Assembly: GCA_905221605.1 (NCBI GenBank)
Contig: CAJNDS010000857.1
Location: forward strand, 502,317 to 544,816
DNA length: 42,500 bases
Direction of reading: 5' to 3'
From: Symbiodinium natans
Taxonomy: Eukaryota > Sar > Dinophyceae > Suessiales > Symbiodiniaceae
Made by a program: the position numbers and the translations under genes. Numbering within the stretch: the stretch's first letter is position 1; every line of letters begins with the position of its first letter. The notes beneath the pieces are model-generated. The model ran no database searches, was not told the DNA's origin, and saw only the letters and a list, made by a program, of their open reading frames with translations. Below, piece by piece: positions 1-10,201 of this stretch.

Positions 1-205
1 CGAGAAGGGCATCAGGGTGCGCAGCAGAGGGTCCAAGGGCATCGCAGGTGTAGGGAGCGTTTAGGGTTTAGGGTTTAGGGTTTAGGGTTTAGGGGAGGTT
101 AAGGGGGTATAAGGGGGGGTATAAGGGGCTACAAGGGGGGTATAAAGGATCAGGGTTTCTTCCGGAGGCACAGGTGGGGTTTTTGGGGAGGCGAGGAGGA
201 GGCAG

Positions 206-2290
206 AGCTCGAAGCAGGACCCGAACATTGTCGTGTGCACGACGGCGCATGCTGCCTTTGACAAGGCGGGGTTTAGGGTTTAGGGTTTAGGGATTTTAAG
301 GGTTTAGGGCCCGAAGTCTTAGGGGTGCGTTTGGCAGATCTCCTCAGCCAAGCCAGTCGATCACACTTCCCCGCGTGCAGGCGGGGAAGTATTTCAAGAT
401 CTACGCTCCGCTCTCGGAAGACGAATTTTCCTTCTCGGCCGTAGAGAGCCCCCATGACGCAGCGGCAAGCAGGTGAAAAAAGCCAGAACTGACAAAGACA
501 TGGCGGTGGACCTGAAGCACCTCGAGAGCCTGATTGACAGCAACACCGTGGCAATCGTAGGCCCACATTGCCGCACCTTAGATAGTTACAGCATGGACAT
601 ACCCCTTAACATCCCTTAACCCCTTAACTGTAACCGGATTTCACCCGGCAAGGCTCTTGCTGTCAATACGCCCACGGGACCATCGATCCCATCGAGAGCA
701 TGGGCAAAGTAGGCTTCTCAGAGTAGACTGGGGTTTAAGGTTTAGGGTTCTTCTTCCTTGGCCAACAGTTGAACTTTATAAACTTTTGGGAGTTCTTTAT
801 GTGATAGGAATCATGAAGTTTACGCTTAAGAACGTCCTTGGTTATTGGAGAGAGAAGTACCTGGACCTAGCCCAGATGCGTAATATTTACCCTGTACATG
901 GGCAGGGATAGGGGTTAGGGCAAGCGCTATGATGTTCTTCTTACATTTGCTCCATTGGGATGATAAGAGTTCTTCTGCATCACTGGGTTTTTAGGGTTTA
1001 GAGTTTAGGGATTTGTCTCAGGTCGCATTGAAGCACAACATTGGCCTACACGTCGATTGTGGCTCAGCAAAACTGCAATCCTTCCTGCCGTCGCCCAAGC
1101 AAGCCGAACGTCCCTGTTGCCTGCAGGTTGCTTAGGGGGCTTTCTCGTGCCATTTATGCAGGAGGCCTGCCCCTCAAAATCCGTTCAAGTCCCCTGAGTC
1201 TAGCAAGCCGAGCTCGTTTCGTCAAAAGGCTGGCTATCCCCTACCGCCCTTTGACTTCAGAGTTCCAGGGGTCGCTGGGCTCGGCTTGTTCCAGGGTGAG
1301 CAAAGAGCGGATCACGTGCGATCGCCCGTGGTGAGGTCACGTCCATCTCATGTGATCCTCACAAATACGGCTTCGCTCCAAAGGGCAGCTCAGTGGCGGC
1401 ATTCTGAGTTTGTCATTCCCAAGCGTGGACGCCGCATGAGAAGTAGACCGAGCGCCTGCGTTCGGCCAGGTCATGTTTTCGAGCAGGGAGCTGCGCCGTC
1501 CTCTCAGCCCCATGCGTCTCAAGGTGGGCATTTGGCGCATGGAAGCGCGCGTGAGTTCCGTGGTTGGCCGAGGTCATCACATGTACTGCTACCTGACCGA
1601 CTGGTCCGGAGGTATCTACGCAACACCGACCATGCCTGCCACCTACGTGCACCGCGCACAGAAGCAGAGCGAAACGGTGGCCTTGGCAAAGGACAGGGTC
1701 GCGCCCTGGTGGTCCTGTTGCGGCAACGTGGGCTGCCATGTGTAGGCCGGAGATGCAGCGAACACTCAGCAGTCGTCTACCTGTAGGGTTTAGGGTTTAG
1801 GGTTTATGGATGTTGAGGGTTTAGGGGTTTAGGGTTCAGGTGTTAGGGAGTTGAGGGTTTACGGAGCCTCCTCTTCTGCTTGACTGCAGGTTTGGGGTGG
1901 AGGGATATGTGGAGACCACTCGGCAGATAGTCGGCGCTGCGCGGCAGATCGCTGAAGGCTCTGATGTTGAGACTTGCAACAGCTGCTGTTGCGCGCTTCC
2001 CTCTGCTACTGTCCATTCCGGGTTTCCTATCGTACTACGGAGCCTCGTATTTTCGGGTATTCTAAACCCTAAACCCTAAACCCTAAACCCTAAACCCTAA
2101 ACCCTAAACCCTAAACCCTAAACCCTAAACCCTAAACCCTAAACCCTAAACAGTAAACCCTAAACCCTAAACCCTCCACCCTAACGTGGCACAGGAATCA
2201 GGAAGATTGAGGGCATCCACGTGGTTGGACGGGCCGAGGCCGGCCTTGTCTTAGAGTTTAGGGGTTGGGCTGCCAGGCTGATATGAAGCA

Positions 2291-2328
<38 letters not shown>

Positions 2329-2365
2329 AATATAAATATAAATATAAATATAAATAAATAAATAA

Positions 2366-2415
<50 letters not shown>

Positions 2416-3865
2416 CTTGTACCCCCAAACGGACAGCCAACATATACACTCACCAATTTCAAAAAGGAACCTTATATACACTCACCAATAACAGTAATAT
2501 ATACCCTGCTTCGTATGCCTAAAGCCAGACGGCCAGGTATGTGTGGTGGCCTTCAACACGGACTCGGATGCAGGCCCCGGCGGCAAATGTTTGTTAGACC
2601 CTAAGACCCTAAGACCCTAAGACCCTAAGACCCTAAGACCCTAAGACCCTAAGACCCTAAGACCCTAAGACCCTAAGACCCTAAGACCCTAAGACCCTAA
2701 GACCTTAAGACCCGAAGACCCTAAACCCTAAACCCTAAACCCTAAACCCTAAACCCTAAACCCTAAACCCTAAACCCTAAACCCTAAACCCTAAACCCTA
2801 AACCCTAAACCCTAAACCCTAAACCCTAAACCCTAAAGGCTTCAGCTGCTACGCCGTGGCCGACTGCTTGAAGCAGCTCTGGCCTCGATGGCCTGGGGGC
2901 AGCTCTCTACATGCTGGTCCCCTCTTGGTGTTGGGTTTAGGGTTTAGGGTTTCGGGTTTAGGGTTTCGGGTTTAGGGTTCAGGGTTTTATGACTGAGGAT
3001 TGAGGGTGTAGGGTTTAGGGCATACCCTGAAGATCAGGCGCCGTAGCAGAGTCGGACCTCCACCAAGAAGGGACTAGAATTCGACAACTTCCCACGTGCA
3101 TGGTTTGCTGCTCTGGGCGGTTTCTGATGAGCCCTTCTCAGCGACAAGGCAGTTTGGGTGGGAGCTGGCCACTTGCCACGGCCCCAGCACATTCCAGCAT
3201 CCGCTTGGCGGCCAGCACTTTTCCCGCCTATGTCCATGTAATATTCTTAATGATATGAGTAATCTCATAAATATTAAGAATATGAATACATGAACAAGAA
3301 TATTAGGCGTATTAAAACATTAACAAATATGAATCATATTCATGGCTTAAGGCCAGAACCCGGCATGTGTCCACCTCGCCGTGCGCTGCTCTAAGTGGCC
3401 TCTGCAGCGCTGCTCTAAGACAAGTGTGCCGGCCCACGGCCGCCATCCGAATGCTCAGGACGCTCCTTACAGCTAAGAACGCGGCGCAGTTTCTGGCTGA
3501 TCTTGAGGCCCCGATTCGAGCATGATCTGAAGACAAACTTCCACGCCTCGCTGGTGCCAGGCTGCTGTGCAAACTGCTCGAGAGAATCCAAAAGGCTTCA
3601 CGTCCACGGCCGGTATGTATGGTGCCCGCCTCGTCCTTGCTTTCATTGTCTGGACGGGCTGGGGTAGAACCAAAACATCACAGCAATTTTTGGGGGCAAG
3701 AGGAATGGCTGCCACCCTTCCGGCTGGTTTCATCGAGGACGCGGCGGGGGGCTCGGTTTGGCGGGAGGGAGCGGAACGGGCACTTGGCTGCTCCGCTTTG
3801 CACAGGTCGGTGCCTACGTGGATGCTATGTCAGAGGCTCACGCAGGGCCAGCACCCGCCGCTTGA
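206..3865 (+). CDS. Sphingosine-1-phosphate lyase-like PLP enzyme (5' partial, ~21 exons)
   Basis: Group II PLP-dependent decarboxylase fold; the closest family by motif order is sphingosine-1-phosphate lyase, which cleaves phosphorylated sphingoid bases to a fatty aldehyde and phosphoethanolamine, usually at the ER. Inferred exons: 206-265, 381-420, 498-560, 653-708, 1022-1061, 1127-1164, 1229-1270, 1336-1392, 1470-1497, 1573-1641, 1697-1745, 1890-1957, 2195-2240, 2529-2571, 2846-2872, 3149-3174, 3352-3395, 3478-~3520, ~3594-3621, 3703-3743, 3806-3865. Joined frames give [118 protein letters not shown]. The Schiff-base lysine is the AAA codon at 1363-1365. TGA at 3863-3865 ends the gene. The 5' exons, including any membrane anchor, lie before the window. 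Introns of 55-92 bp are repeat-free; longer ones carry CCCTAAA arrays or TA microsatellites. The 3520-3594 junction is the least certain. Confidence 0.94.
1336..1392 (+). other. PLP-lysine (active-site) exon of the lyase
   Basis: A 57-bp exon reads [19 protein letters not shown]. The S-x-D-x-H-K-Y-G...PKGSS signature is the cofactor-binding segment of sphingosine-phosphate lyases and related group II decarboxylases; K (codon 1363-1365) forms the Schiff base with PLP and the preceding H is the usual partner. The acceptor is GTGAG|GTC at 1331-1338 and the donor is CA|GT at 1391-1394. No catalytic residue visible here is missing, so the enzyme is probably active. Confidence 0.93.
2062..2178. repeat. 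Interstitial CCCTAAA telomere-type array
   Basis: About 16 near-perfect heptamers in the lyase intron, ending 17 bp before the acceptor of the 2195 exon. Confidence 0.97.
2291..2412. repeat. TA / AAATAT microsatellite
   Basis: Pure TA runs flank an AAATAT and AAAT segment. Lies in the lyase intron before the VCVVAF exon. Tyr/Ile frames here are artefacts. Confidence 0.97.
2597..2720. repeat. GACCCTAA array (8-bp telomere-like variant)
   Basis: About 14 copies of GACCCTAA directly abut a pure CCCTAAA array (2725-2838). Lies in the lyase intron between exons 2529-2571 and 2846-2872. Confidence 0.95.
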
Positions 3866-4811
3866 GGACTCTTGTGCTGGGTTCTTTCACAAGTCAGGGT
3901 TTAGGGTTTAGGGTTTAGGGTTGCTGTGAGGCTCATGGGGCCAGTGCAGACTGTGCCGTCTAGTCGAGCCCAGAATGGGTTCTCGCCCGCCCGGGCAAGT
4001 AGAATCGTCAGGTCTCACTTCCGGCTCGCGTAGCAATGCCAAGTAGACAGAGCTACCGAGTGGTGACAGGGGTGCTGCAGCTACTCAAGTTGGATGTGTG
4101 AAGGAGGATCTCTGCGAGACTTTTCCTCAGACCGAAAATCAAGCGAGCTGGCCATTCGCGTTCGCTGCTCGCGCCTTAAACCCTAAACCCTAAACCCTAA
4201 ACCCTAAACCCTCAACCCTAACCCCTAAACCCCTCTGCCAGGACAGAGATGACCTGATTGTCAAGTCCGACAGCCTCTGAGGTTTTCAAGTGCAAAGCCC
4301 ACTGCCCTAGCCCATGCAGGTTCAGCAGCTCCAGTGGTTTAGGGTTTAGGGTTTAGGGTTTTTGACACTTGGCACAGTTTGAACCACCTTGGCATTTGGC
4401 CGCCCTTGCTTGACTCATCCTCTGTGACCTGCAGCCTGAAGCTGTACCATCGATTTTGCCCCTGACTTTCCCGGCAGCTGGTCGAAGCGCGTGCTTGCCT
4501 TGAAAAGGTGGCAGGCTGCTGGGCTTGTACAGACACCCCGGAGACTTACGCGTGTATGGCAGGGCTAGGTGAGAGTCGTGCATTGACAGAAGCTGCCTGC
4601 ATGGTTTGTGTCAGTACCCTAAGCTATGGTTCGTTTTGGAGCTCTCCTCATGCTAGGGAGCCCTGGTTTGTAGGCTGCCAAATCAGGGTGTGCCCAGTCC
4701 GTTGGGTTGGGACAACTACTAGCTTAAACCCTAAACCCAAAACCCTAAATCATAAACCCTAAACCCTGAACCCTGAACCCTAAACCCTAAACCTTAAACT
4801 CTAAGCCGCAG
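3866..4811. other. Intergenic/5' region between lyase and MORN gene; no gene recognised
   Basis: Holds TTTAGGG tracts at about 3898-3923 and 4337-4360, and CCCTAAA tracts at 4173-4236 and 4722-4803. Unique DNA at about 3930-4170 and 4240-4720 has short open frames but none whose translation I recognise. The 5' exons of the MORN gene should lie here, since its first recognisable exon starts in mid-repeat. No promoter element can be defended. Confidence 0.5.
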
Positions 4812-6080
4812 GGACAATCTGGCCCATGGCTATGGCACCTACGTCCACCAAAACGGCACGGTCTACCAAGGCCTCAGATGAGTCGATGGTGGCATGAGAA
4901 ACCCAGAGACTCCAATACCCCTTCATTAAGAATGATTCCTTAAGCCATATAAGGAACCCTCTTATACTTTAAGGAATATCAAGGAGTATTCCTTAAGTAA
5001 GGGGTATTGGAGCCCCTGGACTCCACGTGAGAGCCGTAGAGCCAGGTCAATTCCGGAATGACCTGCAGGTCCGCAGTGTCAGAATCCATCTCAACCCGTG
5101 TTCATGATCCGTGCCTGCTTGTTTTTCCGCTGTGACCAGGATGGCTTTGGCACAGAGTCGTGGCCAGACAAATCCCGATTTATCGGAGAGTTCTCCCGTG
5201 GCAAGAAGAGCGGCAGTGGTGTCTGGTCGGCATGTCTTTAGTCTTGAGAAGGTGTGAAAGCTTGATCATGTCATGCGGTGGACGTTTTGACTCTAGAGTG
5301 TTACGGGTTCTTGTTGAAGAAACTTAAATTACTTACTGTAAGTTACCGTAAGAAGCAAGCAAATTGTCCAGTACTTTCTCGGTTACCCTAAACCCTAAAC
5401 CCTAAACCCTAAACCCTAAACCCTAAACCCTAAACCCTAAACCCTAAACCCTAAACCCTAAACCCTAAACTGTTAACTACATTTGCGTTCCTCAAGTATG
5501 GCACATGCAAGACGTGTGGCCAGGAGTACCAGTGGCCAGATGGGTCAAAGTACCAAGGGAAGCATCCTCAGATTGCTGGCTCTATGACGCGTTTCAAGTC
5601 GGGTTTCGTGAGGGGGTTTAGGGTTTCGGGTTTAGGGTTTATGGTCAGGTTGAGAGGTTCCCAAGGGGGGTGTTCCCACGGAGGTTTCCGCGGAAGATTC
5701 TGAGCTTGCTTGCGCAGCAGTTTGGCAGGAGCACCTTCGTCAGTGTTGCAAGCAACTGAGGCAGTGGTGCATGAACATGATCGACGGCTTTGGCCTCTCC
5801 GGCCCTGACTTGACTGTAGGCGTGCGACGTGCGCCTCGTTTGCTGCCCTGTGCCAGGAATTTACATGGGTGTCGATGGGCGCGAGTACAGAGGCAGATGG
5901 ATGGCCCGATTCGCAGCTACCTGTCCAATGACCTCTGTCACACAGCTGGTGCCAAGCTCTCAGGCCTCAACCATGAATGGCTGTGGTCGCTACAAGTGGG
6001 CCGGGAGCTCATGGCTGAACTTTCCCACTTGCCAGCTGCAAGCGCCAAAGCAGGATGCTGCCGCTATGTACCCATGTTGA
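4812..6080 (+). CDS. MORN-repeat protein 1 (5' end not located)
   Basis: Exons chain into MORN repeats, the 23-residue YxGxWxxGxxHGxG hairpins that often bind membranes or act as cytoskeletal scaffolds; in alveolates they also occur next to kinase domains. Inferred exons: 4812-4870 (AHGYGTYVHQNGTVYQ), 5046-5068 (GQFRNDLQ), 5140-~5226 (DGFGTESWPDKSRFIGEF), ~5524-5559 (YQWPDGSKYQG), 5765-5792 (WCMNMIDGFG), 5857-5903 (IYMGVDGREYRGRWM), 5964-5999 (ASTMNGCGRYKW), ~6054-6080 (DAAAMYPC then TGA). Across introns the frames join exactly at 4870/5046, 5068/5140, 5792/5857 and 5903/5964. Several donors are GC. The first exon starts within a repeat, so upstream exons are missing. The short tail makes 6080 a plausible stop, but a link to the MORN exons at 10202 cannot be excluded. 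Confidence 0.85.
4910..5012. mobile_element. MITE-like inverted-repeat element in MORN intron
   Basis: The outer ends are complementary: CTCCAATACCCCTT at 4910 pairs with AAGGGGTATTGGAG ending at 5012. Inside, ATTCCTTAA and TTAAGGAAT segments are also complementary, so about 100 bp can fold into one long hairpin. It lies wholly in the intron between exons 4812-4870 and 5046-5068. There is no coding capacity, so mobility would have to be non-autonomous. No second full copy is seen in this window. Confidence 0.7.
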
Positions 6081-6393
6081 CTTGCAAGTGCCGGCTCCCA
6101 CTGATCCTCCCACTTCATCCCCATATCCGCATGGCATACCGTGTGCCCAGAGATGAGATTTAAACGCAGCGTGTGGTTGCATGGGTGCTTGCTGCAGCCA
6201 CTTTCAGACTCAGCGAAGTCATCCAGAGATCAAGCAGGCCACTATGTCTGGGCTATTGTGCATACCTACTGTAGACACTTCGTTGTTTCTGCAACCCTAA
6301 ACCTAAAAACCTAAACCCTAAACCCTAAACCCTAAACCCCAAAACAGACATTTTGGGTTCACACAACAAAAGTTCCACCCAGCTGCGAGCCTA

Positions 6394-8910
6394 ATGAGAT
6401 TCAGCCTCGTGGGCTTCGCTCTGGTTCTGCCTTTGTCCAGAGCATGGTACGACACCGGGCATATGCTCGTGGCTCACATTGCCAAGATGCAGTTGAAGCC
6501 GGAAGAAGTGCAGAAAGTGGACAGGCTTCTCGCAACCTGGGGCCATGCCTTTCCTGGCATGTCAGAGTTTGTGAGCGGCTCTGTCTGGGCGGATCACATC
6601 AAATGCATCAGCAACGAGACGCTTCTTTGCCGTGGTCTACCCACCACCGGGCTCAATGAGCTTCTTTGCCCGCAGACAGGCGTTTGAGCAAAGCCGGCCC
6701 GCGGAATATTTTCTTGCTTCCCCTTATATCCTCCTTCTACCTCCCCCCGCCTTTTATACCCCCCCTTATACACCCCTATTTCCCCCCAATATCCCCCCTC
6801 ATACCCCCTCATACCCCTGTTGTGGTAGGTTTGATGCTTGGCACTTCGTGGATCTGGACTATAGCCCAGCACCGTGGCTTGCTGGACAGCTGAGGGTGCT
6901 GAAGCATGGGGGATTGAAGGAAACCCTTATATAACCCTTATATAACCCTTATATAACCCTTATATAACCCTTATATAACCCTTATATAACCCTTATATAA
7001 CCCTTATATATCCCTTATATAACCCTTATATAACCCTTCTAATCACCCTCATAATAACCCTTATAATAACCCGCATATAACAGTTATAATATCCCTAAAC
7101 CCTGAACTGCGAAGCATCTCAGGATAACGTCACGATAGCCGGGGAGAGCGCTTCCCGCGCATTTGCGAATCCGTCAGCCGTTTGGGCTCTCGCGGAGGCC
7201 CTGCGCCCTTTGCCAAGTTTAAATTTCAGCATCTTCTGTAACGTTTAGGGTTTAGGGTTTAAGGTTTAGGGTTTAGGGTTTAGGGTTTAGGGTGTCAGGG
7301 CTTAGGGTGTTTCTTTTGATGTCTGATATCTGCGCCATTGCACGGAATCTGATGTAAGGAACATTTTACACCTCGCAGTCCTTCTTTGCAATCAACCTCA
7401 TGCTGCGCTTTGCTTCCAGGATGGTTTAGGGTTTAGGGTTTAGGGCTTAGGGTTTAGGGTTTAGGGTTTAGGGTTTAGGGCAGACAGTTCGGGTCTCGTT
7501 CGGTGCTGCGCACCTTGAGACTCCATGGCTGTTAGCATCTTGAGGGTTTCCGACTACCCTTTCTTAGGGGTCCCTTTAAGGGGACTCTATTCCATGATCT
7601 AAGAAATAGATAACGTATTATGTTGGTTTTGTCCTATTTTTAGTTATCAGGGTTTCTTTCTTGGGGGTCCCTTTAAGGGGACTCTATTCCATTTGGGGCT
7701 TAGGGGTCAGGGTGTACCCCCTATTTTCGAAAACCCCTCTTCGTTGAATTGAGGCTCTCCACATCGTCGGAGATGTGCATCAGCCTTTGCATGCTGCGCA
7801 GGGAGTTTTTCGCGATGCGCGCTTCGGAGATGTTGCTGGCGACCGTGGTGGAAATCTCATCAGGACACGCTTGGATGATGCTTGCTTGGGCCCTAAACCC
7901 TGAACCCTAAACCCTAAACCCTAAACCCTAAACCCTAAACCCTAAACCCTAAACCCTAAACCCTAAACCCTTTCTTGTTTGCTTCTGCAGGATCCACTCA
8001 AACTGGAGCACCCTGACGAACCTTCACTTGCTCTGGGATGCGGCAGGAGGCCTCTATCTGGACGAATGGCCATACACTCCTTCACAAGCTGCCGCTGCCT
8101 TAGGGTTTAGGGTTTAGGGTTTAGGGTTTAGGGTTTAGGGCTTAGGGCTTAGGGTTTAGGGTTTAGGGTTTAGCCTCTCGGAAAAAAGCCGTCGAACGGA
8201 TGGCGTGTGTGTGCTCTGCTCAGGAAGAGCTCGAAAGGAATGCTTCCAAACTGGCAGGAGAGCGGGCAAAAAGAAGCAGACCTTAGTGCAACCTGGATGA
8301 CTCTGTGTGTGGGGGGCCCCTTGCAGGAGACTTTCCAAAGAGCAGTTTCGAGGCTGGGGGGCTTTCGCTCATGAGGCCCCTGGCAGATGTCACTTGAGAA
8401 TCACTTGCAGAGGAATACGTGCCCGAAGACATGTCGTGCTACTTCATTCCGAGCGATTGCACGAAGGCTCTCCGACAGCCTGGAGCGTGATCAAGCTTGC
8501 GTGATGTAGATTTGGGTGATGCCGTGCTAGTTATTCGCCTCCGACTGCTGGCAGGTCTTCATTCGCTGGGCCCGGGAAGTGCATCTTCTTGCCGTGCAGG
8601 ACGCATACGTCGGTGTACGTGCCGGCGGAAACGTCTCGGACCCCTTTCCTGCACTTTTGCCAAGCCAGCACCCACAATGTACACCCATAGCAAGCTTGCA
8701 GCTCGGACACCTTCGTCCTGGACTAAGGATGCCTACATTGCCAAGGTTCGGCAGGTGTCAAGACGCCAGCTTGCGTTGGCTGGATATCGCTTGGCAGACT
8801 TCCTCAGAGCCGCCGCTTGGCGCACAAGTCCCCAGAATTGCCCGGGGCCCCTTAGCTCCCAGATGAGCCTCTCCTCGATGTCATGCCTTGCCTTCACTGA
8901 ATGTGCGTGA
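6394..8910 (+). CDS. S1/P1-family secreted zinc nuclease (complete, ~9 exons)
   Basis: Zinc-dependent endonuclease of the S1/P1 family, cutting single-stranded DNA/RNA and releasing 5'-nucleotides, normally secreted or lysosomal. Start ATG 6394 is followed by a hydrophobic signal peptide; the family's N-terminal Trp follows in SRAWYDTGH. Inferred exons: 6394-~6640, 6829-~6915 (DAWHFVDLDYSP), 7123-~7210 (DNVTIAGESASRAF), 7754-7863 (LHIVGDVHQPLHAA...DRGGNLI), 7991-~8098 (NLHLLWDAAGG), 8327-~8380, ~8411-8482, 8555-~8635 (RWAREVHLLAVQDAY), 8728-8910 (AYIAKVRQV...LAGYRLADFL, stop TGA). All nine family zinc ligands are visible: W and H (AWYDTGH), D (WADHI), H (DAWHF), H, D and H (HIVGDVHQPLH), H and D (NLHLLWD). 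The usual WAxES helix motif reads WAREV. Exon 1/2 and 2/3 junctions are uncertain. The gene starts 314 bp after the MORN stop on the same strand. Confidence 0.93.
6917..7080. repeat. CCCTTATATAA tandem array (11-bp unit)
   Basis: About ten copies of an 11-bp unit, AACCCTTATAT, run from about 6917 to 7040 and then degenerate to about 7080. It lies in a nuclease intron between the WHF exon and the DNVTIAG exon. The unit contains a CCCT core like the telomere repeat but is its own array. Confidence 0.9.
7559..7692. repeat. 37-bp direct repeat pair with 97-bp period
   Basis: Copies at 7559-7595 and 7656-7692 differ at one base (TTCTTAGGGG versus TTCTTGGGGG) and otherwise share TCCCTTTAAGGGGACTCTAT. 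The core is itself a short palindrome. It lies in the nuclease intron ahead of the HIVGDVHQPLH exon. It looks like a tandem duplication or two termini of an inserted element. Confidence 0.85.
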
Positions 8911-10201
8911 GGTCCTTCCTAGCTTGCCGTCGCCGCCGGCGGCAGCACCACGAGTGTTTTCAGCAGAGCAGCCCATGGGCTCAATCTCGAACCAGGCACC
9001 CGGATGTTGCGAACCTGCCTTGAGAATCATGCTCAGGCAGCACGCCAACTTTGCTGGCTCTGAGATGGGGAGTCTGAGCATGAGGTTCCCCCAAAGATCC
9101 CTGGATTTCAGGGTGCTATTCTTATAAGATTACCATGATCTCCGGTAGGCCACGCATGCAGAGATCTGTACGTGCGTATCGTGGTGCAGGCCCTTCTGCT
9201 GATCTGTGGACTCCAGTCTGCAGCGCTCGCAGCCATCGCAGTGCGGCAGCGCCTCAAGCACAAGATGCGTTGGCATTTGCGGGGTCTCCGAAGTTGAGGT
9301 ACCTTCTTGGGGTCCTTATTATTATTATTCTTCTTATTATTATTAGATTATTATTATTACTATTATTACTATTACTATACGATTATTACTATTATTACTA
9401 TTATTATTATTATTATACGGGAATCCAAGGGAACCCCACTAGTTGGGGTCCATGTTGAGGGTCCCTTAGTTTCGTAAACCCCCCCCCCCCCCATTTTCTT
9501 GGCGAATGAGAACTCCTGCAACAGCCCACCGTGGCCATCATGGACATCACGTCTGAACTGTCCTTTGGAGGTCCCGAGTAGTAATCGGAAAGGTTACACG
9601 CTTCCAGAGAGAGCCTCGCAATCAAAAGCACGGCCCTAGAACCTAAACCCTAAACCCTAAACCCTAAACCCTAAACCCTAAACCCTAAACCCTAAACCCT
9701 AAACCCTAAACCCTAAACCCTAAACCCTAAACCCAGGTTGTTGAGGTGCAGGAATCGGTGTGCCGGCCAACACGACGAGCGAGACAGCCCGTTGCAACTT
9801 GATTGTGCATTTCATGGACTGGGCCCGAACCTGCCCGCAAAAGCCTGTTCCGAGATCTGTAGTTAAGGGTGGATAAGGTCCATCTCCAGTCTAAAGCTGC
9901 TTGTGACTGCGTCCAGGCTGGTCTGATGGCCTGCTGATCCGGCACTTTGCAGACGCGACTATCGGTTTGTAATGATTTATAGGTAGCTCCGTTGGTTCCT
10001 GGCGCATCGCACGGAACCATCTGGAGCCAACCGTCTCACCCAGACACGGCCTGTTGTGGGGGCCCGGAAACTGCTTGCCCGCAAGTGCCTGTATGAGGTT
10101 GAGTGTTGCCAGGTTCCGAGTAACCCTAAACCCTAAACCCTAAACCCTAAACCCTAAACCCTAAACCCTAAACCCTAAATTCACAGCCCTGCAAGCTTCA
10201 G
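8911..10201. other. Region between nuclease stop and MORN exons; no gene recognised
   Basis: Contains an inverted-repeat element with an ATT microsatellite (9281-9492), a poly-C run (about 9478-9492), CCCTAAA arrays at 9640-9735 and 10123-10178, and non-repetitive DNA at about 8915-9280, 9500-9635 and 9740-10120. Within 9524-9575 the + frame reads PTVAIMDITSELSFGGPE after an AG, which looks exon-like but is unassigned. The upstream exons of the second MORN gene are expected here. Confidence 0.45.
9281..9492. mobile_element. Family A inverted-repeat element carrying ATT microsatellite
   Basis: The left end GGGGTCTCCGAAGTTGAGGTACC and right end GGTCCCTTAGTTTCGTAAACC are imperfect inverted copies of the family A consensus GGGGGTTTCCGAAATTAGGGG. 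The middle is expanded by about 110 bp of TTA/ATT repeats, making it the longest copy here. It ends in a poly-C run. No coding capacity. Confidence 0.65.

Noticed and set aside
61-305. A true chromosome end
   Set aside because: The TTTAGGG tracts are short, interrupted, in both orientations and followed by intact exons, so they are interstitial.
2062-2838. CRISPR-like regular repeats
   Set aside because: Units are 7-8 bp tandem telomere-type repeats without spacers; the genome is eukaryotic.
3063-3095. Similarity between AAGAAGGGACTAGAATTC here and AAGAAGGGGCTAGAATTT at 42430
   Set aside because: Only about 18 bp match and the flanks differ; could be chance or a shared short peptide, too weak to claim.
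8881-9081. 66-codon - strand frame just after the nuclease
   Set aside because: No motif, overlaps the nuclease 3' end antisense, and likely a shadow of GC-rich sequence.
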